From: Planctomycetota bacterium
GTDB taxonomy: Bacteria; Planctomycetota; Planctomycetia; Planctomycetales; Planctomycetaceae
Direction: 5' to 3'
Assembly: GCA_003388505.1 (NCBI GenBank)
Contig: QQVO01000058.1
Span: 1-64,000 of the forward strand
Length of the DNA stretch: 64,000 nucleotides
Part shown: piece by piece, positions 1 to 7,985 of the stretch
Layout: every line of letters starts with the position of its first letter
How positions within the stretch are numbered: the stretch's first letter is position 1
Notes under the pieces: model-generated
The model's database searches: none
Told to the model about the DNA's origin: nothing
The model's input: the letters and a program-made list of their open reading frames with translations, nothing else
Made by a program: the position numbers and the translations under genes

Positions 1-112
1 GGGCCCGTTCCACCGAGTCGAGCATACGCTCGACGAACTGATCCGCTTGGGCGTGGATCCGCCGCTTGAACTCCTCCACCTGCTCGAGCGACAATTTCGG
101 CAATGCATCCAT
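1..112 (-). CDS. N-terminal fragment of an unknown protein, cut by the window edge
   Basis: Reading the minus strand from an ATG at 112 gives an open frame to the window edge (at least 37 residues). It begins MDALPKLSLEQVEEFKRRIH and is rich in charged helical residues. A strong ribosome binding site (GGAGGAA) lies about 8 bases upstream of the ATG, which supports a real start. The function cannot be judged from this piece. It follows the GIY-YIG gene on the same strand. Confidence 0.5.
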   Translation of the reverse strand, partial: MDALPKLSLEQVEEFKRRIHAQADQFVERMLDSVERA

Positions 113-560
113 TCCAGGTTCCTCCGTAATCGGTTGTGGAAACAGAAAACGTGAAACCCGTTTTACCTATTCCCCCCAAATAGCGCCAGTCAAAATTGCC
201 GCACCCCCCGTCGCCCATGAGTTCCGATCACATTGTATCCACGATCCTGCAATTCGTCAGCCAGAGCAGCTTCGAGCGCACCAACAATATCACGCACTGG
301 TTTGTGTAAGTCGAATGTTTCCTGTTCGGGAAAGATCGGGCCAATCGCGAGCATCTCAAATGTGCATTGCGACGGTTGGACGTTGATTCTACGGAGTTGT
401 TTTCCGAGTGCGTTGCCCTTTGCGGTCGCCCGGAAGTCGAGATGTTGACCAATGCGAGTGAAGGGAGATGCCGCATTCGCCGATGAGCTATCCCCGGTTC
501 GGCCAACGTAGAGGTAACGATCTTCATTCTGGCGTATGTCCCAGACGTAAATCCAGAATC

Positions 561-570
561 CCCGTTCAAG
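561..570 (+). repeat. Target-site duplication, left copy
   Basis: CCCGTTCAAG directly abuts the left terminal repeat of the MITE and recurs without mismatch at 840-849 next to the right terminal repeat. On the minus strand it encodes part of LLER in the interrupted GIY-YIG gene. Confidence 0.85.
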
Positions 571-839
571 CACGGCAATCGCACGTTCAAACTTTCAAAG
601 TGAGCAACTTTCTCTGGTAGATCCTGCAATCAAGAGAAGTCGGTGCTTGCCAGCCGGAGGTCGACTGCGAAAATGGCGGCCCGAAAAACGGCGCCCCGCC
701 GGTTTCGCGTTGTCGCCTGCGAAAAGACGGGCGACCATTTTCGCGGTGTCCAACTGACTGCCAAGCGTCGAACCGGAACGACAGCGCGGAATTGTCAGAT
801 TTGCACCGAAAAGTTCCGGTTCGACGTGCGATTGCCGTG
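571..839. mobile_element. 269-bp MITE-like element with 16-bp terminal inverted repeats
   Basis: The left end reads CACGGCAATCGCACGT (571-586) and the right end is its exact reverse complement (824-839). The element is bordered by a perfect 10-bp direct repeat, CCCGTTCAAG, at 561-570 and 840-849, as expected for a target-site duplication. It has no plausible transposase. A near-perfect internal inverted repeat pairs GCGAAAATGG near 668 with CCATTTTCGC near 735. Sixteen-base ends with a 10-bp duplication resemble non-autonomous relatives of IS4-type elements, but that family assignment is inference. The host gene reads through cleanly when the element is excised in silico. Confidence 0.85.
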
Positions 840-915
840 CCCGTTCAAGGAGCGTGCCGTCGAACGTCATCGAATATGAATTCAGCATGGTGGCTTTCGT
901 AGCATAACGTCCAAG

Positions 916-1098
916 TTAGCTGGCTGATTTGCGCAACCTACGGTTTTCTTGCACATCTTCCATGCTCACGACACGATCTGCATGTTCGCTTTGGGACACC
1001 CTGAGGCGTTCCATCCACTTCTTCAAATCGCCGTTGCATTGATCGAGAATCTTCTGCCGTGCCTGATAAACATCTTCAACAATCGGATCGTCAACCAT
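916..1098 (-). CDS. Putative antitoxin partner of the PIN toxin
   Basis: A 60-residue acidic/basic helical protein beginning MVDDPIVEDVYQARQKIL. It overlaps the 3' end of the PIN-domain gene by 8 bases (ATG at 1098, PIN stop at 1091), so the two are translationally coupled. Small proteins with a DPIVEDV..AR start are commonly found next to PIN genes in planctomycetes and cyanobacteria and are taken as antitoxins; I know of no direct proof for this one. The order is toxin first, antitoxin second, the reverse of most type II modules. No DNA-binding motif is obvious. Confidence 0.65.
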   Translation of the reverse strand: MVDDPIVEDVYQARQKILDQCNGDLKKWMERLRVSQSEHADRVVSMEDVQENRRLRKSAS

Positions 1099-1582
1099 GA
1101 TCGTCTTCCTCGGTTGATTCGAGCAACTCTTCGGGCGTCACAATGACAGGCGTGAAACGGCCCAACTCGGTGTTTGCATCCACCAATCGACGAATTGTTT
1201 CGCCATTCGCGATGTGCCGACAATTCCATGTTACCAAATAATCCATCTCGTAGGCGACGGCAAAGGCGATGTGCAGCAAGTCAGCCCTTGCCCGGCCGAG
1301 TAGCCCAAGGCGGTCATCGTAGGAGTCAACCAAGGCTGCGACGTCATCAGAAAGCTCCAGAATGGGCAAGCCGTCGACGAGTTGTTTCCGGCGATCAGCA
1401 GCATCCCGATCGCCTGCATGGATTTCATCGAGGACGGCTTCCGAAATGTAGAGGTCGAAACGATCGGATGCGGTGCGCCACCATTCATGCGTCATCTGTT
1501 GGTGAGCGGCGATAATCAGATCTCGGCTGGGGAAAGCCGCCAAATAGCTGGGAATCGTCGTTTCAAGATAGAGGGACGGCAT
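1091..1582 (-). CDS. PIN-domain toxin, VapC-like
   Basis: A 163-residue PIN-domain protein, predicted to be a Mg-dependent ribonuclease toxin. Its N-terminus, LYLETTIPSYL, is a common PIN variant in which glutamate takes the place of the first aspartate. The second acidic site is in EAVLDEI, and the C-terminal block ADLLHIAFAVAYEMDYLVTW matches the conserved DxxH region with the end of the fold following (WNCRHIAN). The length is normal for the family. It forms a two-gene operon with the small gene overlapping its 3' end. Confident for the fold; the toxin role is inferred from the pairing. Confidence 0.85.
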   Translation of the reverse strand: MPSLYLETTIPSYLAAFPSRDLIIAAHQQMTHEWWRTASDRFDLYISEAVLDEIHAGDRDAADRRKQLVDGLPILELSDDVAALVDSYDDRLGLLGRARADLLHIAFAVAYEMDYLVTWNCRHIANGETIRRLVDANTELGRFTPVIVTPEELLESTEEDDHG

Positions 1583-1781
1583 TGAAACTCATTCCATCGA
1601 AAATGTTGGTGAAGGGCGATGGCGTATGGTTACGGGACTTGGAAAGAGGAAGTTTCCGCCTATCACCTATAGGCCGCAGATTGGCGGCCTCACGCGCAGG
1701 CAGCGAGTCGTCGGACGTCGCATTGTCTCGGCCAGTTGCGTCGTCGTCACGACTCACGCCGCGTGATAGGCCGCCCCTGCC
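1583..1781. other. Non-coding stretch between PIN toxin and integrase relic
   Basis: No convincing reading frame. A short palindrome around GGCCGC...GCGGCC lies near 1672-1690. I see no promoter I would defend, although the PIN gene must be transcribed leftwards from here. Confidence 0.4.
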
Positions 1782-1920
1782 TCATGCGCCGGGGGGTCCG
1801 TTGGCCAGCCCATCGGCTGGGCTGCGGACTCCGCGTCCGCCCCGGTTCAACACGTGCGTGTAGATCATGGTGGTGAGCACGTCCTTGTGGCCGAGGGGTT
1901 CTTGCACGGCGCGACACTCG
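1782..1920 (-). pseudogene. C-terminal relic of an integron-type tyrosine recombinase
   Basis: In the minus frame ending at TGA 1782-1784 the translation runs [20 protein letters not shown] and continues [15 protein letters not shown] before the stop. This is the box II LGH histidine, the MIYTHVL block with the nucleophilic tyrosine, and the GGxGVRSP tail characteristic of IntI-like integrases. Upstream the frame runs into the 3' end of the DUF4058 gene (stop at 1929), so everything N-terminal, including the catalytic arginine region, is gone. It cannot be active. It marks past site-specific recombination in this accessory stretch. Confidence 0.75.
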
Positions 1921-1928
1921 CCGATGCC

Positions 1929-2708
1929 TCACTTGCCGGATTCCGCAGACAGTTCTTCCTGCCGGCGTCCGAGTTCGGCGCGGTCCTCCGGTTCCAGCGG
2001 CGGGCGGAGGGGCTGAGTATAGTCGAGATCGTAGCGGCCGCGCTCGCGGACTTCGTCAATCAGCGGCTGCAACTCGAGCGTGACGTCGTCGTCGGTCGGG
2101 CGTAGCGGAATCCGGATCGTCGGCAACGGCTGCCAGAGCGGCATCGCGTAGAGTTCCACCCGGTCCCGCTTCGTCGCGCGGAACACGCAGGCCTGATACG
2201 TCGTCAGATGCGACGGGGGAGTCTTCCACTCCGGCGCAAGAAGTTCGCGTGTGCCGGTGCGCGTCAGATCGATCTCGACGAAGTTCACGCCGCCTTCGAC
2301 GCACTCGCGTCGTTTCTGCTGATACTGGTCCCGTCCGTCTCCGGGACGATTGTTCGTCGGGCTGAGGAATTCGATGACCGTCACCACCTGGCGACCAGAG
2401 GCGACGTCGATAATCTCGATGAACGTCTGCGTCATTTCGTATTCGGGCATGTGCACGACCAGCGGCTCAGCGACTACAACGCCTCCTTCTTCTTCCACGA
2501 CCGCCACGTCCGGCATGATGAACCGGTGCGACGGGTCCGTGGGATCTTCCTTCTCGACGATCACCCGTTTCTGAGCCCGGGCTCGCAGGTCAGAGTTCAG
2601 CCTTGGCTGAAGGGCGTCCCGAGCATAGATCGCAAGCGCAGCGTGGACATCGTCCCATTCGCGCTCCAGGTACGGGTCCGTTCCGGGAAAAGGGCTGCGG
2701 TCGGCCAT
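1929..2708 (-). CDS. DUF4058 family protein (first copy)
   Basis: A 259-residue protein starting MADRSPFPGTDPYLE, the hallmark opening of DUF4058. The central VIEFLSPTNN strand resembles the E-x-x-S strand of restriction-endonuclease-like folds such as Uma2. DUF4058 proteins have no proven function. It lies downstream of the duplicated metH 3' end and directly upstream of the integrase relic. It is only distantly similar to the neighbouring DUF4058 gene, so the two are not a recent tandem copy of each other. The start is the ATG at 2708. Confidence 0.85.
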   Translation of the reverse strand: MADRSPFPGTDPYLEREWDDVHAALAIYARDALQPRLNSDLRARAQKRVIVEKEDPTDPSHRFIMPDVAVVEEEGGVVVAEPLVVHMPEYEMTQTFIEIIDVASGRQVVTVIEFLSPTNNRPGDGRDQYQQKRRECVEGGVNFVEIDLTRTGTRELLAPEWKTPPSHLTTYQACVFRATKRDRVELYAMPLWQPLPTIRIPLRPTDDDVTLELQPLIDEVRERGRYDLDYTQPLRPPLEPEDRAELGRRQEELSAESGK

Positions 2709-2762
2709 CTCTCTTTACCACTCGAAGTCCGAATCGTCTCACCGGCATTGTACCGCAGTCGG

Positions 2763-2826
2763 CTACGGATCGTATCCCGGATTCGGCCCCAGCCAACGCT
2801 CCGCATCCCGCACGCTCATCCCGGTC
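2763..2826 (-). pseudogene. Duplicated 3' end of metH
   Basis: On the minus strand this segment encodes [15 protein letters not shown] followed by PGYDP and a TAG stop, the last 20 or so residues of MetH with one change (Leu to Pro). At DNA level 2764-2826 matches 3675-3737 with only 3 mismatches in 63 bases. Weaker similarity continues past both stop codons. The intact metH stands 850 bp away on the same strand, with the second DUF4058 gene between the two copies. Confidence 0.9.
2764..2826. repeat. 63-bp direct repeat, copy A (partner at 3675-3737)
   Basis: Direct repeat of 60/63 identical bases flanking the DUF4058 gene at 2860-3597. It behaves like the duplicated homology arms of a single-crossover insertion, or like attL/attR of an element that inserted at the 3' end of metH. 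Confidence 0.85.
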
Positions 2827-2859
2827 TACGGCGGCGACTTCGCACTCGATCAAAGCCCT

Positions 2860-3597
2860 CTAAATCTCGCCCGACACCTGCGACTTCCATGGTTCCGGAA
2901 ATCCACGCCATGTCTGCTCGTATGTCTCTTCCAGCGGCGTCTGCACGTACCACTCGGTGTCGAGGAATAACGGCATATGAGGCAGCACCTCGCCCACCTG
3001 CAGCGGCTCCACCCACGCGGTCGGTTCCAGGCCCGCCTGATACGATGCCAGCGTCAGCGGTGATTCGGCAGAACCGTCGATCTGTTCCCCCGTCAACTGC
3101 TCCCAGATCGCCGCGTGAATCCCCTGCGGATCGAGCGATCCCGGCGGAAACAGATCGACGACCAGCACGTGACAGCCGTGCTCGATCGCCGCCGTCGCCT
3201 TGTCGACGAACGCGTGCAGGCGCGGGCGGCTGTCCTTGTTGCCGCGAGAGACGATCTCGATCAGCGCCACCACACGATCCCCTTCCGACGAGCGAATCAC
3301 AACGTGGTCCTGCTTGCCGACGTACAGAGGCTCCTGAGCCCGCGACGTCAGACTGACCTGCGGAGGATGGTCGGCAACGGCGATCGCACCGGATTCCGCC
3401 CACGGCACTGCCGGCTCCGCGTGTGAGCGAAGCATCAGCACATCCGGTTCCGCGTCCCCGATGATCTGCTCGCCCGCCGCGTAGAAGCCCGCAGGCAGGA
3501 TGCCGTCGTTCAGGCGGTCGCTCAGCTTGTAGACCCACGAGTTGTGGAAGTGATGAAACATGCCGGCTCGGACGCGCGACCAATCATGAACAGGCAT
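2860..3597 (-). CDS. DUF4058 family protein (second copy, between metH tails)
   Basis: A 245-residue protein of the other common DUF4058 type, beginning MPVHDWSRVRAGMFHHFH, with the core strand VALIEIVSRGNK matching the position of VIEFLSPTNN in its neighbour. Function unknown; a nuclease-like fold is suggested by the shared core. It sits 76 bases downstream of metH and is followed by a duplicated metH tail, so it is best read as a cassette inserted at the metH 3' end. ATG at 3597. Confidence 0.85.
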   Translation of the reverse strand: MPVHDWSRVRAGMFHHFHNSWVYKLSDRLNDGILPAGFYAAGEQIIGDAEPDVLMLRSHAEPAVPWAESGAIAVADHPPQVSLTSRAQEPLYVGKQDHVVIRSSEGDRVVALIEIVSRGNKDSRPRLHAFVDKATAAIEHGCHVLVVDLFPPGSLDPQGIHAAIWEQLTGEQIDGSAESPLTLASYQAGLEPTAWVEPLQVGEVLPHMPLFLDTEWYVQTPLEETYEQTWRGFPEPWKSQVSGEI

Positions 3598-3673
3598 GGT
3601 TCTTCAACACGGACTATCGAGTTTTCCGGGAATCGCAGGCAGAACAGCGTCACTGCCATTGTAACGCCGAGAG

Positions 3674-6600
3674 TTACGGATCGTATCCCAGATTCGGCCC
3701 CAGCCAACGCTCTGCATCCCGCACACTCATCCCGGTCCGCTTCGCGTAGCTCTCCACCTGGTCGCGCGTGATGCGGTCCACCGCGAAGTAACGCGCCTCC
3801 GGGTGGGCGAAGTACAACCCGCTCACCGAGGCGGCGGGCATCATGGCGAAGCTCTCCGTCAGCGAAATACCGGCGTTCTGCTCAGCGGCGAGCAGATCAA
3901 ACAGGTCTCGCTTCCGGGTGTGGTCCGGACAGGCGGGATAGCCGAAAGCGGGACGGATGCCGCGGTACTTCTCGGCAATCAAATCCCTGTTCGACAGGTT
4001 CTCGCTCCCTCCATAACCCCATTCGCGGCGCACGCGCTGGTGAAGATACTCAGCAAACGCCTCGGCCAGCCGGTCGGCCAGCGCCTTCGCCATAATCGAC
4101 TGATAATCGTCATGCTCGGCCTCGAACCCGGCGGCAAACTCCTCGCACCCGATCCCCGCCGTGACGGCGAACGCCCCCACGTAATCGGTCCGCCCGCTCT
4201 CGACGGGAGCAATGTAGTCCGCAAGCGATCGGAAATCGGCCTGACCCTGCCGCTCCCACTGCTGGCGCAGCATCGGAAAGCGGGTCAGGGGACCAGAGTC
4301 GAGGGCTGAGAGCCGAGAAGCAAGGGGCGAAGAATCTTCCGTGAGACTCTTGACCTCTTCCGGACGGGCGCGGCTCGTTGCGTCCACTTCCCTGCGTTCC
4401 GGCGACCAGACAATTACGTCGTCGCCCTCGGAGTTGGCCGGCCAGAAACCGTACACGCCGCGCGCGGAGAGGCGTTTTTCCGCGATGATCCGGTCGAGCA
4501 GACGATTCGCGTCGTCGAAGAGCTTCTTCGCTTCCTCGCCGCACTGCGGATCCTCGAGAATGCGAGGGTACTTCCCTTTGAGTTCCCAGGTGAGGAAGAA
4601 CGGCGACCAGTCGATGTACTCGCGGAGCGTCTCCAGCGACAGGTCGTCGATCACGCGCGTGCCGAGGAACGAGGGCTCGTCGATCTGCTGACTCTTCCAC
4701 TCGCAGCGAAACCGGCGGGCAAACGCCTCTTCGTACGAAACCAGTTTGCGATCCTGCCTGTCCGAGTAGTTGCGGCGGTCGCGTTCCTGGACTTCGCTGT
4801 TCTGCGCCGCAAACTCCTCCCGCCGATCGGGGTCCATCAGTTTTTCGACCACCGGCACGCTCAACGATGCATCTTTGACGTGCAGTACCGGCCGCTCGTA
4901 TTGGGGAGCGATTTTGACCGCCGTGTGGCGCGCGCTGGTCGTTGCACCACCGATCAGCAGCGGGACTTCGAATTCCAGACGCTTCATCTCGCGGGCCACG
5001 TGGACCATTTCATCGAGCGAGGGCGTAATGAGCCCGGAAAGCCCAATGATGTCCGCCTCTTTCTCGACGGCGACTTCGAGAATCTTCTCGGCCGGAACCA
5101 TGACGCCCAGATCGATCACATCGAAGTTGTTGCACCGCAGAACGACGCCCACGATGTTCTTCCCGATGTCATGCACATCCCCTTTAACGGTCGCGAGAAC
5201 GACTGTCCCACGCCCCCGGGTTGCAGCCCGTGGGCCGTCCGCGCGCTCCGCCTCCATAAACGGCTCGAGGTAAGCCACCGCCTTCTTCATCACCCGCGCC
5301 GACTTGACGACCTGCGGCAGAAACATCTTCCCCGCCCCGAAGAGTTCCCCAACAACGCTCATGCCGTCCATCAAAGGCCCCTGGATGACATTCAGCGGTC
5401 GCCCGTATTTCTGCCGCGCCTCCTCGGTGTCGTCATCGATATGGTCGGCGATCCCCTTCAACAGCGCGTGCTTGAGACGCTCTTCGACGGGAGCGCTTCG
5501 CCACTCGGCCTGCGCCGGTCGCTCCTCGTCGCGGCTCTTCGGTCTGACGGTCGCCGCGAACTCGACCAGGCGTTCCGTCGCGTCTTCCCGCCGATTGAGC
5601 AGCACGTCCTCGATGTGCTCCAGCAGCGTCTTGTCGATCTCCTCATAGACTTCAAGCTGGCCGGCGTTAACGATCGCCATGTCGAGCCCGGCCTGAATCG
5701 CGTGGTACAGAAAAGCGGCATTCATCGCCTCCCGCACGACGTCATTCCCGCGAAAGGAAAACGAGACGTTGCTGACGCCGCCCGATGTCTTGGCGCCGGG
5801 ACAACTCTCCTTGATTCGCCGCACGGCCTCAAAGAATTCGACCGCGTAATTGTTATGCTCCTCCATCCCCGTGGCGACGGTCAGGATGTTCGGATCGAAG
5901 ATGATGTCCTCCGGCGGAAAGCCGGCCTGTTCCGTCAGCAATCGGTAGGCCCGCTGGCAGATCTCCAGCTTACGATCGGCCGTGACGGCCTGGCCCTCCT
6001 CATCGAACGCCATCACGACGGCCGCCGCCCCGTACCGGCGAATAAGCCGCGCCTGTTCAAGGAATTTCTCTTCCCCCTCCTTCAGCGAAATCGAATTGAC
6101 GACTCCCTTGCCTTGCACGCACTTCAGCCCGGCTTCCAAGACCTCCCAGTTCGATGAGTCGATCATGATCGGCACGGGAATCCCGCCGTCGTCGCTCACC
6201 AGCCACAGGTACTTCTCCATACAGCGGGGCGAGTCCAGCAGCCCTTCGTCCATGTTGACGTCGAGCATGTTGGCGCCGTTTTCCACCTGGTCGCGGGCCA
6301 CGCCGAGCGCCTCGTCGTACTTCTCCTCTTTAATCAGCCGGGCGAACTTCCGCGAACCGGTGACGTTCGAGCGTTCCCCGATCATGAAGAAGTTGGATTC
6401 CGGCCGGATCTCGTAACGCTCCAGTCCTGAAAACGCTGTGAAACGCGGCCGGTCGGGAATCGTTCGCGGCTTCAATCCTTCAACGGCCTCAACAACGTGG
6501 CGGATGTACTCCGGATCGGTTCCGCAGCAACCGCCGACGATGTTGACCCACCCGTTCTCGGCGAACTCACGAATGAATCCCCGGAACTCTTTGGCGTTGG

Positions 6601-7468
6601 AGTCGAAGCCCCCCATGCCGTCCGGAAGACCGGCGTTCGGATAGCAAACGACGGGTTGCGCGGCGATGTCCGCGACCGCCTCAATGTAGGGCCGCATCTG
6701 TTTCGGCCCGAGGGAGCAGTTCAGTCCGGCGGCGAACATCGGGAAGTGCTCTACAGACGTATAGAACGCCTCCACTGTCTGCGCCGTTAGGGTACGGCCG
6801 CCCGCGAAGATCGTTCCCGAAACGATGACCGGGATGTCCAAATCGTACTGCTCGAGGTGACGCGCGATTGCAAACAGGCACGCCTTCATATTCAGCGTGT
6901 CGAAACTGGTCTCTGGCAGCAGCAGGTCCACGCCGCCGTCGATCAGACCCCGCACCTGCTCGGCATACGACGCAACCATGTCGTCGTACTGGATCGGGCG
7001 CGTTCCGGGCTGGTCCGCGTTGAGCGAGAGTTGGACGTTCGTGGGGCCGATGCTGCCCGCCACAAAACGCGGCTTCGCCGGATTCTGCCGCGTGAACTCG
7101 TCAGCGACGCCTTTCGCCCTTTCGGCGGCCGCCTTATTGACCTCGTAGGTCAGGTCGCCGAGCTGAAACTCCTGAAGACTGATGACGCTGGCGCCGAACG
7201 TGTTCGTCTCGACGATGTCGGCCCCTGCCTCGAGATAGTCGCGATGGATTTCATCGATCAGGGCCGGTTGCGTCAGGCAGAGAAGATCGTGGGCGTTCTT
7301 CAGATCGACCGGGTGGTCTGTGAAGCGGTCGCCGCGGTAATCGGCCTCGCCCAGCCCTTTTTGAAACAGTAATGCACCGAACGACCCATCCAGAACAAGG
7401 ATTCTCTCACTCAGGAGTTCATGGAGCCGTTCACGAATCGGAGATGTTTGTTGCGTTTCTTTGACCAT
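3674..7468 (-). CDS. metH: Cobalamin-dependent methionine synthase
   Basis: A 1264-residue MetH that transfers the methyl group of 5-methyl-THF to homocysteine through cobalamin. All four modules are present: homocysteine domain with zinc cysteines near residues 250 (GLNCS) and 314-315 (GGCCGT); pterin domain ([20 protein letters not shown]); B12 domain with [10 protein letters not shown], His near 766; and the C-terminal reactivation domain ending at the stop 3674. An unusual stretch of about 40 residues (roughly 1020-1062, containing [14 protein letters not shown]) precedes the RQQ motif and is absent from E. coli MetH; it looks like repeat DNA captured in frame. ATG at 7468 has an AAGAGGAG ribosome site. 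It clusters with metF and ahcY. Confidence 0.97.
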   Translation of the reverse strand: MVKETQQTSPIRERLHELLSERILVLDGSFGALLFQKGLGEADYRGDRFTDHPVDLKNAHDLLCLTQPALIDEIHRDYLEAGADIVETNTFGASVISLQEFQLGDLTYEVNKAAAERAKGVADEFTRQNPAKPRFVAGSIGPTNVQLSLNADQPGTRPIQYDDMVASYAEQVRGLIDGGVDLLLPETSFDTLNMKACLFAIARHLEQYDLDIPVIVSGTIFAGGRTLTAQTVEAFYTSVEHFPMFAAGLNCSLGPKQMRPYIEAVADIAAQPVVCYPNAGLPDGMGGFDSNAKEFRGFIREFAENGWVNIVGGCCGTDPEYIRHVVEAVEGLKPRTIPDRPRFTAFSGLERYEIRPESNFFMIGERSNVTGSRKFARLIKEEKYDEALGVARDQVENGANMLDVNMDEGLLDSPRCMEKYLWLVSDDGGIPVPIMIDSSNWEVLEAGLKCVQGKGVVNSISLKEGEEKFLEQARLIRRYGAAAVVMAFDEEGQAVTADRKLEICQRAYRLLTEQAGFPPEDIIFDPNILTVATGMEEHNNYAVEFFEAVRRIKESCPGAKTSGGVSNVSFSFRGNDVVREAMNAAFLYHAIQAGLDMAIVNAGQLEVYEEIDKTLLEHIEDVLLNRREDATERLVEFAATVRPKSRDEERPAQAEWRSAPVEERLKHALLKGIADHIDDDTEEARQKYGRPLNVIQGPLMDGMSVVGELFGAGKMFLPQVVKSARVMKKAVAYLEPFMEAERADGPRAATRGRGTVVLATVKGDVHDIGKNIVGVVLRCNNFDVIDLGVMVPAEKILEVAVEKEADIIGLSGLITPSLDEMVHVAREMKRLEFEVPLLIGGATTSARHTAVKIAPQYERPVLHVKDASLSVPVVEKLMDPDRREEFAAQNSEVQERDRRNYSDRQDRKLVSYEEAFARRFRCEWKSQQIDEPSFLGTRVIDDLSLETLREYIDWSPFFLTWELKGKYPRILEDPQCGEEAKKLFDDANRLLDRIIAEKRLSARGVYGFWPANSEGDDVIVWSPERREVDATSRARPEEVKSLTEDSSPLASRLSALDSGPLTRFPMLRQQWERQGQADFRSLADYIAPVESGRTDYVGAFAVTAGIGCEEFAAGFEAEHDDYQSIMAKALADRLAEAFAEYLHQRVRREWGYGGSENLSNRDLIAEKYRGIRPAFGYPACPDHTRKRDLFDLLAAEQNAGISLTESFAMMPAASVSGLYFAHPEARYFAVDRITRDQVESYAKRTGMSVRDAERWLGPNLGYDP

Positions 7469-7587
7469 ACTCCTCTTTTAGCAGAATGCTGCATGAGCGA
7501 CACCGTACGCTCGGAGCAGGTTCGAGCAAGATCCTCGATTCAAGTCACTGAGCGCCGCGAAATGTCCCGGAAAGGCTGTGCTCCACA

Positions 7588-7932
7588 CTATTCGGTGCGA
7601 ACCCGATACCCGATCTGTTCGAGGATCGCGCGGACGCGATCAACCTGCCGGCCCTGAATCTCGATGACGTTTTCTGCGATTGAACCACCCGCGCCGCACG
7701 CAGCCTGGAGACGCCGCAACAGTGCGGGGAAATCGCTTTCCGTCGCCGAAAGCCCCCGCACCACCGTCACCTGCTTGCCCTTCTTCCGCTTCTCAATTGT
7801 CAGCTTCGCGGTCTGCTTTTCGGGCGGCAGGAAAGTCGGCTCATCCGGAGGACAGGCGCATTCCTCCTCCGGTTCTCCGCAACGTTTACAGCGCGGCGGA
7901 CGATCAAACTCGGTGCCCGCAAACAGTCGCAT
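7588..7932 (-). CDS. yciH: SUI1/eIF1-like translation factor (YciH family)
   Basis: A 114-residue protein with a SUI1 domain from about residue 42 (LTIEKRKKGKQVTVVRGL) through GAGGSIAENVIEIQG to the end. The N-terminal part carries CKRCGEPEEECAC, a probable zinc ribbon found in many bacterial members. The archaeal and eukaryotic homologues act in start-codon selection; in bacteria YciH affects initiation fidelity and stress translation, but the role here is not established. It is transcribed leftwards, 119 bp upstream of metH, and could share its transcript. Confidence 0.9.
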   Translation of the reverse strand: MRLFAGTEFDRPPRCKRCGEPEEECACPPDEPTFLPPEKQTAKLTIEKRKKGKQVTVVRGLSATESDFPALLRRLQAACGAGGSIAENVIEIQGRQVDRVRAILEQIGYRVRTE

Positions 7933-7985
7933 TCTGACTCACCTGCGATACAGCACAATGGTTCGCGAACCCGCAAAACGTCTTG

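Larger units (their letters stand above)
190..888 (-). pseudogene. GIY-YIG nuclease-like gene split by a miniature inverted-repeat element
   Basis: The ancestral gene starts at the ATG at 888 and stops at 190. Removing 571-839 and one copy of the 10-bp duplication joins ...GTLLER directly to GFWIYVWDI in frame, giving a protein of about 139 residues. The conserved pieces are IYVWDI, then YLYVGRTG, then FTRIGQHL with its arginine, which fit the GIY-YIG fold (structure-specific endonucleases; a catalytic role here is inferred). The insert is a multiple of three, so both halves remain in one frame, separated by a single TGA at 595-597. A GTG at 571-573, supplied by the element's own end, could restart a 127-residue protein that lacks only the N-terminal dozen or so residues. 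The gene may therefore still yield product. Confidence 0.7.

Noticed and set aside
643-879. 78-residue plus-strand frame
   Set aside because: It lies within the MITE and its composition is Arg/Lys/Thr-biased; no homology that I recognise.
2208-3356. 382-residue plus-strand frame across both DUF4058 genes
   Set aside because: It is antisense to two clearly homologous genes and very Arg/Pro/Ser-rich; a high-GC shadow.
4880-6157. 425-residue plus-strand frame inside metH
   Set aside because: It is antisense to a complete MetH with intact motifs.
7469-7587. Possible SAM or cobalamin riboswitch upstream of metH
   Set aside because: Only short hairpins are seen; none of the conserved core elements I know for SAM-I/IV, SAH or B12 riboswitches is present.
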